NCBI RefSeq assembly: GCF_009830105.1
Contig: NZ_WURB01000026.1
Span: 1 to 62,570, forward strand
Reading direction: 5' to 3'
Source of the DNA: Microvirga makkahensis
GTDB lineage: Bacteria; Pseudomonadota; Alphaproteobacteria; Rhizobiales; Beijerinckiaceae
Length of the DNA: 62,570 nt
Made by a program: the position numbers and the translations under genes
Shown: positions 1-8,721 of the stretch, in pieces
Layout: each line of letters starts with the position of its first letter
How positions within the stretch are numbered: position 1 is the stretch's first letter
Notes under the pieces: model-generated
The model's database searches: none
What the model was told of the DNA's origin: nothing
The model's input: the letters and a program-made list of their open reading frames with translations, nothing else

Positions 1-301
1 ACCTGAGACAAAGACGGCGGGATACCTCGACGCCCATGGGATGAGGTGAACCAGACTTGCAGCCCCTGCTTTCACGGAGGCTCGCTCAAGGCCAGCAAAA
101 AGACCAAACGTGACTTCCCAAACCTGCCAGTTCCAGACCATCGGCGGGCATCGCCCTTCCAAAAAGAAACGCGCAAGCCACACGGCCCAGGTTGATGTTC
201 TCGTTCTCGTACTCTAAATCTGCCGAGCTTCCGGGTGACGAGCAGGGCCCGGTTTCCTACGAGCGTGCGGTGCAACTCGTGCTATCTTGGGACAAGCTTT
301 C
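1..301. other. Leading stretch without a supported gene
   Basis: No reading frame here resembles a known protein on either strand. It should contain the promoter of the acyl-CoA dehydrogenase-like gene that follows, but I see no clear promoter motif. Confidence 0.4.
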
Positions 302-1465
302 ATGGATGCAAATTTACCCGCAGGGCTGGTGAGCCTACAGTCCAGGGCCGCCGGGATTGCCGCCGCCATCCTGGCCCCCAATGCGGAGCGGGTTGACCAG
401 GACGCCCAATGGCCGGCAACGGGCATGGAAGCCTTAGGAGAAGCTGGCCTGCTCGGCCTCCATGTTCCCCGCTCTCTCGGCGGCCATGGCGAGGGGCTGC
501 TCGCCCTCTCCGTCATCACGGAAGAGCTCGGCAAGGCGTGTGGCTCGACCTCCATGTGCTACGGCATGCACTGTGTTGCCACCCAGGTCATCGCCGCCAA
601 GGCAACCCCGGATCAGGAAGAGCGCTATCTGCGCCCGATTGCCCAGGGCCGACATATCAGTTCGCTCGCCCTGAGCGAGCCTGCTTCGGGCGTGTTTCTG
701 TACCTCCCCCGGGCCACCTTCGAGCATGCCGGAGAGAGTTTTCTCCTCAATGGCGACAAAGCGTTTATCACCAGCGGAGGCGTAGCGGATTCCTATGTAG
801 TCTCAGCTGTGGCCCAAGGTGACGAGCACGACCCGAGCACCTTTACCTGTGTGCTCGTCGACAAAGGCAGCGAAGGCCTTCACTGGGGCAAGCCGTGGAA
901 TGGGTTCGGCATGCGGGGCAACAGCTCGCGCTCGGCGCGCTTGCACAACGTCCGTGTTCCGGCGACCAACCTTCTGGGCCGCGAGGGGGACCATATCTGG
1001 TATGTCTTCGAGGTGATCGCGCCCTTCTTCCTGACCGCCATGGCAGGCACCTATATCGGCATCGCTCAATCGGCTCTGGATGGGGCAATCGCCTCATTGA
1101 AGGGGCGCCGTTTCGCGCACGCGGCGGAACCCCTGGCCGACAATCCCGTTCTTGCTCACGATGTCGCCGAGATGTGGCTGCGCGTGTCCCGGGCACGTCA
1201 ATTGACCCACTATGCCGCAAAGCTCGGAGACGCTCGCTCTCCAGAGGCCGTTCAGGCCCTCTTTGCCGCAAAGATCGAAGCTGCGGATGCTGCCGTGGAA
1301 GTCACAAGAATGGCCATGACCGTAGCCGGCGGACGTGCTTACCAGGACGGTGGTCCTCTTCAGCGCGCCATGCGCGATGCCCAGGCGGCGCCCGTCATGT
1401 CGCCGACGACCCACCTCCTGAAGACTTGGCTTGGGCGCACGGCCCTCGGCCTGCCCCCACTCTGA
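302..1465 (+). CDS. Acyl-CoA dehydrogenase family flavoprotein
   Basis: Predicted 387-residue FAD enzyme of the acyl-CoA dehydrogenase superfamily. The three-part fold is recognisable: a helical N-terminal domain (about 1-120, with GLHVPRSLGGHG), a beta domain (LALSEPASG, then NGDKAFITSGG near 150) and a C-terminal helical domain ending in VAGGRAYQDGGPLQR and PVMSPTTHLLKTW. That last stretch resembles superfamily members acting as oxidases or hydroxylases rather than beta-oxidation enzymes, so the substrate is unknown. ATG at 302 is preferred; an in-frame TTG lies at 287. The stop is eight bases before the GTG of the next gene, whose ribosome site overlaps this stop, so the two are probably co-transcribed. 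Confidence 0.85.
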   Translation: MDANLPAGLVSLQSRAAGIAAAILAPNAERVDQDAQWPATGMEALGEAGLLGLHVPRSLGGHGEGLLALSVITEELGKACGSTSMCYGMHCVATQVIAAKATPDQEERYLRPIAQGRHISSLALSEPASGVFLYLPRATFEHAGESFLLNGDKAFITSGGVADSYVVSAVAQGDEHDPSTFTCVLVDKGSEGLHWGKPWNGFGMRGNSSRSARLHNVRVPATNLLGREGDHIWYVFEVIAPFFLTAMAGTYIGIAQSALDGAIASLKGRRFAHAAEPLADNPVLAHDVAEMWLRVSRARQLTHYAAKLGDARSPEAVQALFAAKIEAADAAVEVTRMAMTVAGGRAYQDGGPLQRAMRDAQAAPVMSPTTHLLKTWLGRTALGLPPL

Positions 1466-1473
1466 GGCGTCAC

Positions 1474-2940
1474 GTGCGCTCGTCCCCGACACGCCCCCAC
1501 GTCGTCGCACTGGCAGGCGCAGGAGAGGCGAACGCACTGCGGACACTCCTGTCGGATCCTCTGCTGAGCGATCTCAGGGTCGATGTGGTGTCCGATGGGC
1601 CGAGTGCCCATCATATCCTGCGGGAGAATGGCGGGACATCGGTACCTATCGTTCTGATCGGATCGGAGGTGAGTTCCCCGTTGGCTGCTGCCAGGGACCT
1701 CAGGCGGGACAACCAAAGCCTAAGCATTCTCTTCCTGCTGGACGTGGACCGTTACGAGTCCTTTGCCCGCATGCTGCCGTTCGTTCCCGAGTTGCACGGG
1801 GCGCTCGTGATCACGAAAGCGGCGGATGCTGGGGAGCTCAGGCGCCTGCTGATGGGAGCCTTTGCGAGTGCGCTGCGCCAGTCCGAGGCGGCCCTCGTTC
1901 GCGAGTACATCAACCGGCGACTTACTCAGACCTCAAATTCGGGCGAGGCGCACCAGCAGCACCTGCTGTCACAAAGCTATTTGACCACTCTCCTGACCTC
2001 CACACCGGATGCCATCTTCGCGGCAGATCAGGATGGAAAGCTGCTCGCGTGGAACGAGGCAACATCCGACCTCTTCGGAGTTCTCCTCGACGACAGCATC
2101 GTCGGCCGCAGTGTTTCGTCTCTTTTTCCCTTGGATCTTCAGCCTGAGACCGAGCGGTTGCTAAGCCGGGTCAAGTCGGGTGAAGTGGTCAGGGAGCATC
2201 ACACGAGGATCGTACGCCCGGACGGAATCTTGATCGACGCGGAAATCAGTGTTGCACCGGTCTATGTGCAAGCCAGGCAACTGGCAGGAATTTCCTTCAC
2301 CGCCCGGGACATCACTGAGCGCAAACAGGCTCAGCGCCGCCAGAGTCTTCTGATCAACGAGCTCAACCATCGCGTGAAGAATACGCTGGCAACGGTTCAG
2401 TCCCTGGTTCAGCAGACGCTTCGGAATGCACCCGATCCATCGGTGTTCCAGGCAGACCTGATGGGGCGACTCATTGCGCTCTCTCGCACCCACGATCTGC
2501 TAACCCAGAGCAGTTGGGAAGGAGCCTTTCTGAACGACGTCTTGGACGTGGAGCTTGCTCCCTATGGTAGAGGTGGCGAGCCGCGATATGAGGTGAGGGG
2601 TCCGCGGCTGTACTTGCCCTCACAGGCTGTGCTCTCCCTTGGTTTGGTCTGCCATGAACTTGCGACGAATGCCGCAAAGTATGGTGCATTCTCCAGGACG
2701 GAAGGTTGGGTCAGCGTATCCTGGTCCCAAAGCCCAACGGGTATAAGGATCGAGTGGGTTGAGCGGGGCGGGCCGCCTGTGGCCGCCCCAACACGGAAGG
2801 GCTTTGGCTCACGGCTGATCGAGCGCTCGATCAGGAACGATCTTGGAGGCGAGTTCCTGGCCGAGTTCAGGCCTGAGGGGTTCCGGGCAGTCATGACTCT
2901 GCCACCCGAGCAGATGCCCGCCGGCTACATCACACCATAA
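1474..2940 (+). CDS. HWE-family sensor histidine kinase with degenerate receiver-like and PAS domains
   Basis: Predicted cytoplasmic histidine kinase of about 488 residues. Residues about 8-135 look like a receiver-type alpha/beta domain without an obvious phospho-acceptor. A PAS domain follows (about 165-285, ending GISFTARDITERK). The HWE kinase core has the phospho-acceptor His299 in NELNHRVKN, the N-box His394/Asn399 in CHELATNAAKYG, Trp428/Glu430 of the family-defining W-x-E, and the G-box GFGSRLIERS. No transmembrane segment is visible. GTG at 1474 is chosen because TGAGG lies seven bases upstream across the previous stop; the frame stays open much further upstream but there overlaps the acyl-CoA dehydrogenase gene. 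No response regulator is adjacent, as is common for orphan HWE kinases. Confidence 0.88.
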   Translation: MRSSPTRPHVVALAGAGEANALRTLLSDPLLSDLRVDVVSDGPSAHHILRENGGTSVPIVLIGSEVSSPLAAARDLRRDNQSLSILFLLDVDRYESFARMLPFVPELHGALVITKAADAGELRRLLMGAFASALRQSEAALVREYINRRLTQTSNSGEAHQQHLLSQSYLTTLLTSTPDAIFAADQDGKLLAWNEATSDLFGVLLDDSIVGRSVSSLFPLDLQPETERLLSRVKSGEVVREHHTRIVRPDGILIDAEISVAPVYVQARQLAGISFTARDITERKQAQRRQSLLINELNHRVKNTLATVQSLVQQTLRNAPDPSVFQADLMGRLIALSRTHDLLTQSSWEGAFLNDVLDVELAPYGRGGEPRYEVRGPRLYLPSQAVLSLGLVCHELATNAAKYGAFSRTEGWVSVSWSQSPTGIRIEWVERGGPPVAAPTRKGFGSRLIERSIRNDLGGEFLAEFRPEGFRAVMTLPPEQMPAGYITP

Positions 2941-2949
2941 CAAGCCTGC

Positions 2950-3651
2950 TACTACGGCGCTGCCCTCAACAATCACGTTGTAAATGTCAGCCTTGGCTGC
3001 GGCCGACTGCGCCAAGGCAAGGCTGCCCTCCAGCTGTCCCGGGAGCTCGGCGTCCAGCACAAGGCCGACTGGGTGCTCCTGATGAAGCTCAGGGAGGTCG
3101 TGGCGGCCCGCCCGGACGAGATGGTTCTGGAGGATGAGGACGAGAGCGACGGCAAGTATGCGGGCGGGCACGTGAGGCCCCAAAACAAGGCCGAGGATTG
3201 CATACGACTGCCGCAAGGAAACCGCAGCCCGAGCCGTCTCTGTGCCCTGGCAATCCGGCAGCGTGGGTTCCTCGGCCGGACCTTTACCCGCCCCCGCGAG
3301 GAGGACAGTGACGCTGCCTGGTCGGCCGGCAGGGACCATGTGTCCGGTGATGCGAAAGTCTGCGCGGACGAGCACGGCAGCTACATGGCCTGATCGGCTT
3401 CAACCGCATGGGACGGGTGAACCAGTCGAAGGCGTGTTCTACCGAGGACGGCACCAACACCAACTTCATCGAGAGCTTCTTCAGCCGCATCCAGCGGGCT
3501 TATGCCGGTGTCCATCACCGCTTCTCGACCCGATATTTCGACTGGTACGTCGCCGATCTCGTGCGGAAGGAGGATGCCCAGCGGATGAGCAACGGGGCGC
3601 AGACGCAATCAATGCTCGCACAGGCTCTCCGGAGGCGGACGTCAGGGCACC
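2950..3651 (+). mobile_element. Decayed IS1595-family (ISXO2-like) transposase remnant
   Basis: Translated pieces match the ISXO2-like DDE transposase pattern: KAALQLSRELGVQ and VLLMKLREVV, then ESDGKYAGGHVRPQNKAE around the first catalytic Asp, then ADEHGSY. A stop near 3391 is followed in another frame by IGFNRMGRVNQSKA, STEDGTNTNFIESFFSRIQ and HHRFSTRYFDWYVADL. The N-terminal zinc-ribbon part is missing, the middle third is poorly conserved (probable compensating frameshifts) and at least one frameshift lies near 3390. No terminal inverted repeats were found. The right edge abuts a truncated VOC gene, suggesting the element inserted into it. Not functional. Confidence 0.8.
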
Positions 3652-3935
3652 TGTATAACCAGATCCACCTCGTCCTTGCGGGTGACATTGTGCCCGGTCG
3701 TGAAACCCGTCGGGCATGGAGCCGTCTTCGGCAGTCCCGTGTCGTGGGCAACATCGTCACGAGCTCACACGGCCATCTTCACCTGAGGCTGAAGCTCGAA
3801 AATGGCAACGGCTCCGTGCGCGAACTCCTTGCCGACGATGCCCTCGGTCGGCAGCCCGAGACCATCGCGGTAGAACGCGACGGCTCGCTCCAGATCCTCG
3901 ATCCCAAGCGTCAACACCGAAATACGTGGTCTCAT
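3652..3935 (-). pseudogene. Truncated VOC (glyoxalase/bleomycin-resistance) family gene with in-frame stop
   Basis: Starting at an ATG with GGAGGG upstream, the frame reads a typical VOC N-terminus (ISVLTLGIEDLERAVAFYRD, then FELQPQVKMAV). It hits TGA where relatives usually have Trp, then continues in the same frame as ARDDVAHDTGLPKTAP and TGHNVTRKDEVDLV before losing similarity where the IS1595 remnant begins. The C-terminal half of the metal-binding barrel is therefore missing. It lies about 95 bases downstream of an AraC-type gene on the same strand, a common pairing for small VOC proteins. A broken gene is the simplest reading. Confidence 0.75.
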
Positions 3936-4030
3936 TCGCCCTCCGTCCATGCACGGACCGCCATCAGGCCAGCACCACCGGATCACATCGTGGTCGAGTT
4001 GGAGGAAATCATCTTGAACAAAGCGGCCAG

Positions 4031-4813
4031 TTAGGCCGCCACCTGGCGCACGAACTCGCCCGCCGTCATCCCGCACAGGGACTGGACCTCGCGCGTGAGG
4101 TGGGCCTGATCGGCATACCCGGCGCGGAGCGCGAGGGGGGACAGCCCCTCATCCGCATTCGTTCGCGCGAGGACCTGGAATCTCTGGAAGCGCAGGATCC
4201 GGGCGAAGGTCTTCGGGCCGTAGCCGAAAAACTCATCACATTGGCGGCGCAAGGTTCTCTCGCTGATCCCAAGGCGTTCGCGCAGCGCCATGATCTTGCG
4301 CCCTTCAGCACTCGCGTCCGACCTGGGAAACTCAAATATCATTGTCGCCCCCTGGCGCGGGTGCTCCACCTCCGGTGCCTCGGCGGCGGGAAACTCCTGT
4401 AAGACGCGGAGCTTATCTCCTACCGAGGAGGCAACTCCGATCCCATCCGCGACGCGGTCGGCCGTACCACTCCAGAACTCTGCCATCGGAACTTCCCGTC
4501 CGATGATCTCCGCCAGAGGCTGACCTAGCCACTTGGCTGCGGCTCCAGGCGTGAAGCGAATGCCGAGAACAATGGAGCCCGGTCTCAATTCCGGGGTCGC
4601 GGCGGCGATGTCGGGACCTACCACCGTGAACCGACCTTCCCGCCAGAGGAGATCGAAACAGCCATCGGGAACGACGACGACAGGTCCTGAATGGTCCGGA
4701 GAGACTGAACTCATCCACACGGACTGAAAATGCGGGAGCAGCCGGGCGACCGGACGCGCCTCGACATATCGCCCGGGACGGCTGGCCAGGATCGGTTCAT
4801 ACGCACGCGGCAT
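4031..4813 (-). CDS. AraC-family transcriptional regulator
   Basis: Predicted 260-residue DNA-binding regulator. The N-terminal half (about 1-140) has the pattern VVVPDGCFDLLWR, then GIRFTPGAAAKWLGQPLAEI, matching the DUF6597-type sensory domain found on AraC proteins. The C-terminal part (about 170-258) is the double helix-turn-helix AraC domain, with LGISERTLRRQCDEFFGYGPKTFARILRFQR split over two helices and YADQAHLTREVQSLCGMT. The next gene on the same strand is the broken VOC gene, so its likely operon partner is lost. The inducer is unknown. Upstream lies an IS1182 remnant. Confidence 0.88.
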   Translation of the reverse strand: MPRAYEPILASRPGRYVEARPVARLLPHFQSVWMSSVSPDHSGPVVVVPDGCFDLLWREGRFTVVGPDIAAATPELRPGSIVLGIRFTPGAAAKWLGQPLAEIIGREVPMAEFWSGTADRVADGIGVASSVGDKLRVLQEFPAAEAPEVEHPRQGATMIFEFPRSDASAEGRKIMALRERLGISERTLRRQCDEFFGYGPKTFARILRFQRFQVLARTNADEGLSPLALRAGYADQAHLTREVQSLCGMTAGEFVRQVAA

Positions 4814-4984
4814 GACCGATCACCCCTTCCGAACGGCTCCCGACCCATCCGCAAAATGCCATTCGGGAGGTGCATCTTCAATGGGCCGAACCTGGCCTTC
4901 TAAAGGAACGGCGGCTCGATCTTCTATCCTTGTGCGATGCATCGCTCCGTTGCGATCTCCCACAGGTGCCTACGGCCATGACCG

Positions 4985-5395
4985 GTTCCGACCAGGTGCA
5001 CGCGTTTGCGCTTCTTCAGTGCGCTCAAGGCGGCCGAGACATGCGTCACGAAACGGGGAAGGACCGGGTCTTGGAGAAGGTGGAGGGGTCCTGCACCTCC
5101 CTCCAGCCCAAGGCGTCAGAACCAGCGTCAGGCCAGATTGAGGTGCCCCTCCCTCGCACAAGCGCCGCTTGGAGCTGATGCGGCGGACGCCACCGATCAG
5201 CAGCATGCGGATCATCAGCTCGCGATCAACAGAGGGCCGGCCTGTCGTTCCGGAAAAGCTCGCCAGATGCTGACGCAACTCGGAGCAGTCAGCAACGCGG
5301 TCGATGCGCCGCAGCAGGTGATTGGAGGGTGCATGGTCCTCGGGCCGGAACGCCTAGAACAGGCTCTCCTGCATCGCCAGACGTTCGCCCGTCAT
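4985..5395 (-). mobile_element. IS1182-type transposase N-terminal remnant
   Basis: Reading leftward from ATG at 5395 gives MTGERLAMQESLF, a TAG stop, then AFRPEDHAPSNHLLRRIDR, ELRQHLASFSGTTGRPSVDR and ELMIRMLLIGGVRRISSKRR, the N-terminal pattern of IS1182-type transposases. After SKRRLCEG the frame shifts (relatives read RLCEEVHLNLAYRWFCRLGL; here this appears split over two frames). The DDE catalytic region is absent. Only about 400 bases remain, with no inverted repeats seen. It lies between the AraC regulator and the large HWE kinase. Confidence 0.7.
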
Positions 5396-5579
5396 GCCCC
5401 GATCCGCCGCCCTTCGCGAAGACATTCTCATCGGAATCATCCACAAGCAGATGAGGTGGATGGCTCCCTCTGGCGGCCTCTGAGGGCCAGGATGGGTTGT
5501 GTCAGGCAACCCCGGAGAAAAGAGCCATCCGCCGTGGCAGTTCCCACGATCGGCCTGGATTTGGTTTAGACATCATGGT

Positions 5580-7838
5580 TCATGCGATCGGAGCGTCAAC
5601 TGTGCAGACGACGCCGGTTACGGCAAACAGGATCTGTGCCTCACCATTAAGATCCTGGGCAAGGCTGCGTTCGATCAGGCGTGTGCCGAAGCCACGGCGG
5701 GTCGGCGGCGCCACGATGGGTCCTCCGGCCTCCCTCCATTGCAGATGAAGGCGGGCAGGAACTTGGAGATCATCAACTTCCCAAGTGACCCTAATCATGC
5801 CTGTGACATTGGAAAGAGCGCCATACTTACCCGCATTGGTGGCAAGCTCCTGGAGCGCCATGGCGAGCGCAAGAGCCATCCGGGGCGGCAGGCGAATCCA
5901 AGGTCCTTCGAGGTGGAAACGATCTTCGCCTTGGCCCCTGTAGGGCTCTACTGCCTGCTCTACGATCTCGCGCAGCTCCGCGCTCTCCCAGTTCTCCCGG
6001 GTAAGCACATCGTGTGTTCGTGAGAGCGCCAGGAGGCGTCCCTCGAGAGCATCCTTCGCATCCTGAGCAGTCGCAGCGTTGCGAAGTGTCTGCGAGGTGA
6101 TCGACTGTACCGTAGCCAAGGTATTCTTCACCCGGTGATTCAACTCGTTGATGAGAAGGCGCTGGTGCTCCTGAGCCTTCTTCTCAGCGCGGATGTCACG
6201 CACCTCGATGATGGTGCCGATGGTGTTGGCTTCCTCATCCGGGATCGGGCTGGCCGTGAATGCAACCGGATAAAAGCTGCCGTCCTTATGAACGAAGACT
6301 TCCTCGCCCTGCACCTGGTGCTCGTCCGGGAACGCCCGATCGATGAGGCAATCCTCGAGAGGAAAGTGGCTGCCGTCAGGGCGGGTGTGGTGGATCACGT
6401 CGTGTAAGGGACGTCCGGTCACCTCTGCAAGGGTGTAGCCCGTGAGCTTCTCGGCAGCCGCGTTCATGTAGACACAGTGCTGCCGCTCATCCATGAGGAA
6501 GATCGACACTGAGGCGTTGTTGAGCACCGCGTTCAGCCGCCGCTGGCTTTGCCGCAGGGCTTCCTCAGCTTCTTTGGTTCCAGTGATGTCGCGCGAGACG
6601 GAGAGGAGCTTTTCGACTTCGCCGTGTGCCCCCCTGATCGGGGTCACCGCGACGTCCCACCATTTAGGCGTTCCTTTGGCTGTGGGCGTCGGCCCCTGAA
6701 AGCGAGCAGTGCCGCCCGCCAAAGCGGTCTCCACGGCTTGCCGTGCCTTCCCATGCTCCGGACCTGACCAGAAGGAGCGCCAGTCACAGCCTTGAATGGT
6801 GCCGAAATTATCGACCTCCATCACCTGCATGCCTCCCTGGCTCATGAACTGAAGCCGGGCGTCGCTATCAAGCACCTTGATGCAGTCGCTGGAGCTGTCC
6901 AGGATACGGCGGTTGAACTCCTCACTGGCGCGGAGAGCCTCCACGGAATGCTTGGCTTCCGTAACATCGTAGCCTTCGACGAAAATGCCGGTGACCTGCC
7001 CATCGGCATTCTTGATCGGCTGATAGATGAAGTCGACGAAGCGCTTCTCAAGCAGGCTGCCAGGCTCCCGTTGAATGCGAACGGGCACACCCCGCCCAAC
7101 GAATGGCTCCCCGGTTCTGTGGACCTCATCCAAAAGCTCGAAGAAGCCTTGACCTTCAAGCTCGGGCAAGGCCTCTCTCACCGGTTTGCCGGCAAGCTCC
7201 CGGTGCCCGACAAGCCGCAAGTAAGCATCGTTTGCCAATTCGAAAACGTGGTTCCGACCGCGCAGCATGGCCATGATGCCCGGGGCCTGCTGAAACATCT
7301 GCTGTAGCAACTGGCGCTCTGCGACATTCCTGCGCTCTGCCAGCACCTTATCGGTTGTCTCTGTCACCGCGCAGAACATGCCGGCGATCTGGTCATTTTC
7401 GTCCCAAACGGGCGTATAGGAGAAGCTGAACCAAGCCTGCTCCAGATAGCCATGCCGCCGCATGGGGATTAGGAGATCTTCATGCCAGCTCGGCTTGCCC
7501 TCCAGTGTACTGTCGACCAAGAGCTTGATCTGGCTCCAGATGTCAGACCAGACCTCGGCAAAGGGGCGGCCCAGCGCATCCGGGTGCTTGGCCCCGAAGA
7601 TCGGTGCGTAGGCATCGTTGTATAGAAAAGCGAGTTCCGGCCCCCAGACGATGAACATGGGCTGCTGGGCATTCAGCATCACACGCACGAGCGTGCGCAG
7701 GGACTGAGGCCAGATCTGGGGATCACCCAATGGCGTGACAGACCAGTCGTGAGCGCGTATGCGAGCGCCCATTTCGCCGCCGCCTTTGAGGAAGCTCGGT
7801 ATCGCCGGAGCCGCGTCCAACGGGCGCTTAACCAGCAT
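5580..7838 (-). CDS. Multi-PAS HWE-family sensor histidine kinase
   Basis: Predicted soluble 752-residue kinase. It begins with a sensory cassette (GEMGARIRAHDWS, PLGDPQIWPQSLR, WGPELAFLYNDAY; about 20-170) shared with two other proteins in this window. Three PAS blocks follow (about 175-300, 310-430, 435-555); the last carries CVYMNAAAEKLTGYT and VHKDGSFYPVAFTASPI. The HWE core has His568 in NELNHRVKN, LQELATNAGKYGAL, the W-x-E in LQWREAGGP and GFGTRLIERS. No membrane segment is seen. The start is taken at the ATG overlapping the stop of the upstream ParD-like gene; an internal ATG at GEMGARI is possible but would trim conserved residues. No response regulator adjoins. Confidence 0.88.
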   Translation of the reverse strand: MLVKRPLDAAPAIPSFLKGGGEMGARIRAHDWSVTPLGDPQIWPQSLRTLVRVMLNAQQPMFIVWGPELAFLYNDAYAPIFGAKHPDALGRPFAEVWSDIWSQIKLLVDSTLEGKPSWHEDLLIPMRRHGYLEQAWFSFSYTPVWDENDQIAGMFCAVTETTDKVLAERRNVAERQLLQQMFQQAPGIMAMLRGRNHVFELANDAYLRLVGHRELAGKPVREALPELEGQGFFELLDEVHRTGEPFVGRGVPVRIQREPGSLLEKRFVDFIYQPIKNADGQVTGIFVEGYDVTEAKHSVEALRASEEFNRRILDSSSDCIKVLDSDARLQFMSQGGMQVMEVDNFGTIQGCDWRSFWSGPEHGKARQAVETALAGGTARFQGPTPTAKGTPKWWDVAVTPIRGAHGEVEKLLSVSRDITGTKEAEEALRQSQRRLNAVLNNASVSIFLMDERQHCVYMNAAAEKLTGYTLAEVTGRPLHDVIHHTRPDGSHFPLEDCLIDRAFPDEHQVQGEEVFVHKDGSFYPVAFTASPIPDEEANTIGTIIEVRDIRAEKKAQEHQRLLINELNHRVKNTLATVQSITSQTLRNAATAQDAKDALEGRLLALSRTHDVLTRENWESAELREIVEQAVEPYRGQGEDRFHLEGPWIRLPPRMALALAMALQELATNAGKYGALSNVTGMIRVTWEVDDLQVPARLHLQWREAGGPIVAPPTRRGFGTRLIERSLAQDLNGEAQILFAVTGVVCTVDAPIA

Positions 7839-8010
7839 TGAAAGTCTCAGAGCACGCTTTTTGGTTCGTACCGATCAGGCGTTCCCTCGCGTCGAGCAGG
7901 CGGAGAGCGACGCGCACCACCTCACTGGCGCTGCGGCGTCGCCCTGAAGCGACCTTGCAGTTGACCAAGGATTGCAGCTCGGGAGTGAACGAGGTGTTGC
8001 GGATTGCCAT
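7828..8010 (-). CDS. ParD-like antitoxin (CopG/RHH type), apparently without a toxin
   Basis: Predicted 60-residue ribbon-helix-helix protein. MAIRNTSFTPELQSLVNCKV followed by GRRRSASEVVRVALRLLD is the ParD N-terminal DNA-binding and dimerisation pattern. Family members are usually around 80 residues, with a C-terminal tail that wraps the ParE toxin; here the tail is short and ends in SETFNAG. No ParE-like frame follows: the stop codon overlaps the start of the large HWE kinase. It may be a solitary repressor or the stub of a decayed toxin-antitoxin pair whose promoter now drives the kinase. Confidence 0.65.
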   Translation of the reverse strand: MAIRNTSFTPELQSLVNCKVASGRRRSASEVVRVALRLLDARERLIGTNQKACSETFNAG

Positions 8011-8721
8011 GGATGAGGTGCGAAGGAGGGGTAGAAGTGTCACAACGCTTGACACAGCGCTTCGTTCCAAGTTGAAGCGCCCCTTGGATAATCCCTCCCG
8101 GAAACGGGTGTTGCGCTTCACGCTTGTGGAATCACACCCCCCTGAGACGCAGAACCTCTGGTTTTGTACTTAGTTGCCCCACCCTCATGAATGTGAGCCG
8201 TAGGTACGCGCTCCGGCAGAGCTGGGCTGAAGCCCTGCCGCGTGGGGCACAACAGGCGGGCTGTTCGGGTCAACCTATCCAACCTGAGGCACAACTCGTC
8301 CTTGAAGCCAAAGAGGTCCTCGGGTCCGCCGCCAGGAAAGTATGCCCATGAAATCCTTGCCGCTCATTCCAAGAGCGGGAGTACCGCCCCTACCTCGGCA
8401 CTGATGCTGATGATTCGCTCGCCATTGCAGGGCTGGCTCTGATCCAGGATTTCGGGGCGGCAACCGAACAAGACGCCCTATCCTATGCACGTTGTCCACG
8501 GTCGCGGAGTAATGTTCGGAGGCCGCCTTCCAAGCGGTCGCGCGACTAAGAGCGGAGAGGCGTCGTCGAGCCAATCCGCCCCGATCCGTCGATCGACGGT
8601 ACCGCCGAGGTGGAAAATGCAGCCCACCTCTTGGAGCGGTCGGAGGTGGTGCCAGGCTCTTGTCAAGCCAGAGGCTGAACCATAGTTATGCGCCGAACTT
8701 GGCCATCGGGTACCTGCGTCA
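8011..8721. other. Intergenic stretch, no confident gene
   Basis: Divergent spacer between the ParD-like gene and the hybrid kinase. One plus-strand frame near 8379-8549 (SLAIAGLALIQDFGAATEQD) vaguely resembles a short conserved Rhizobiales peptide but has no start codon, so it may be a fossil. Nothing else is supported. Confidence 0.35.

Noticed and set aside
895..1473. Upstream extension of the first HWE kinase frame inside the acyl-CoA dehydrogenase gene
   Set aside because: The sequence is Arg/Gly-rich with no domain and fully overlaps a well-supported gene in another frame.
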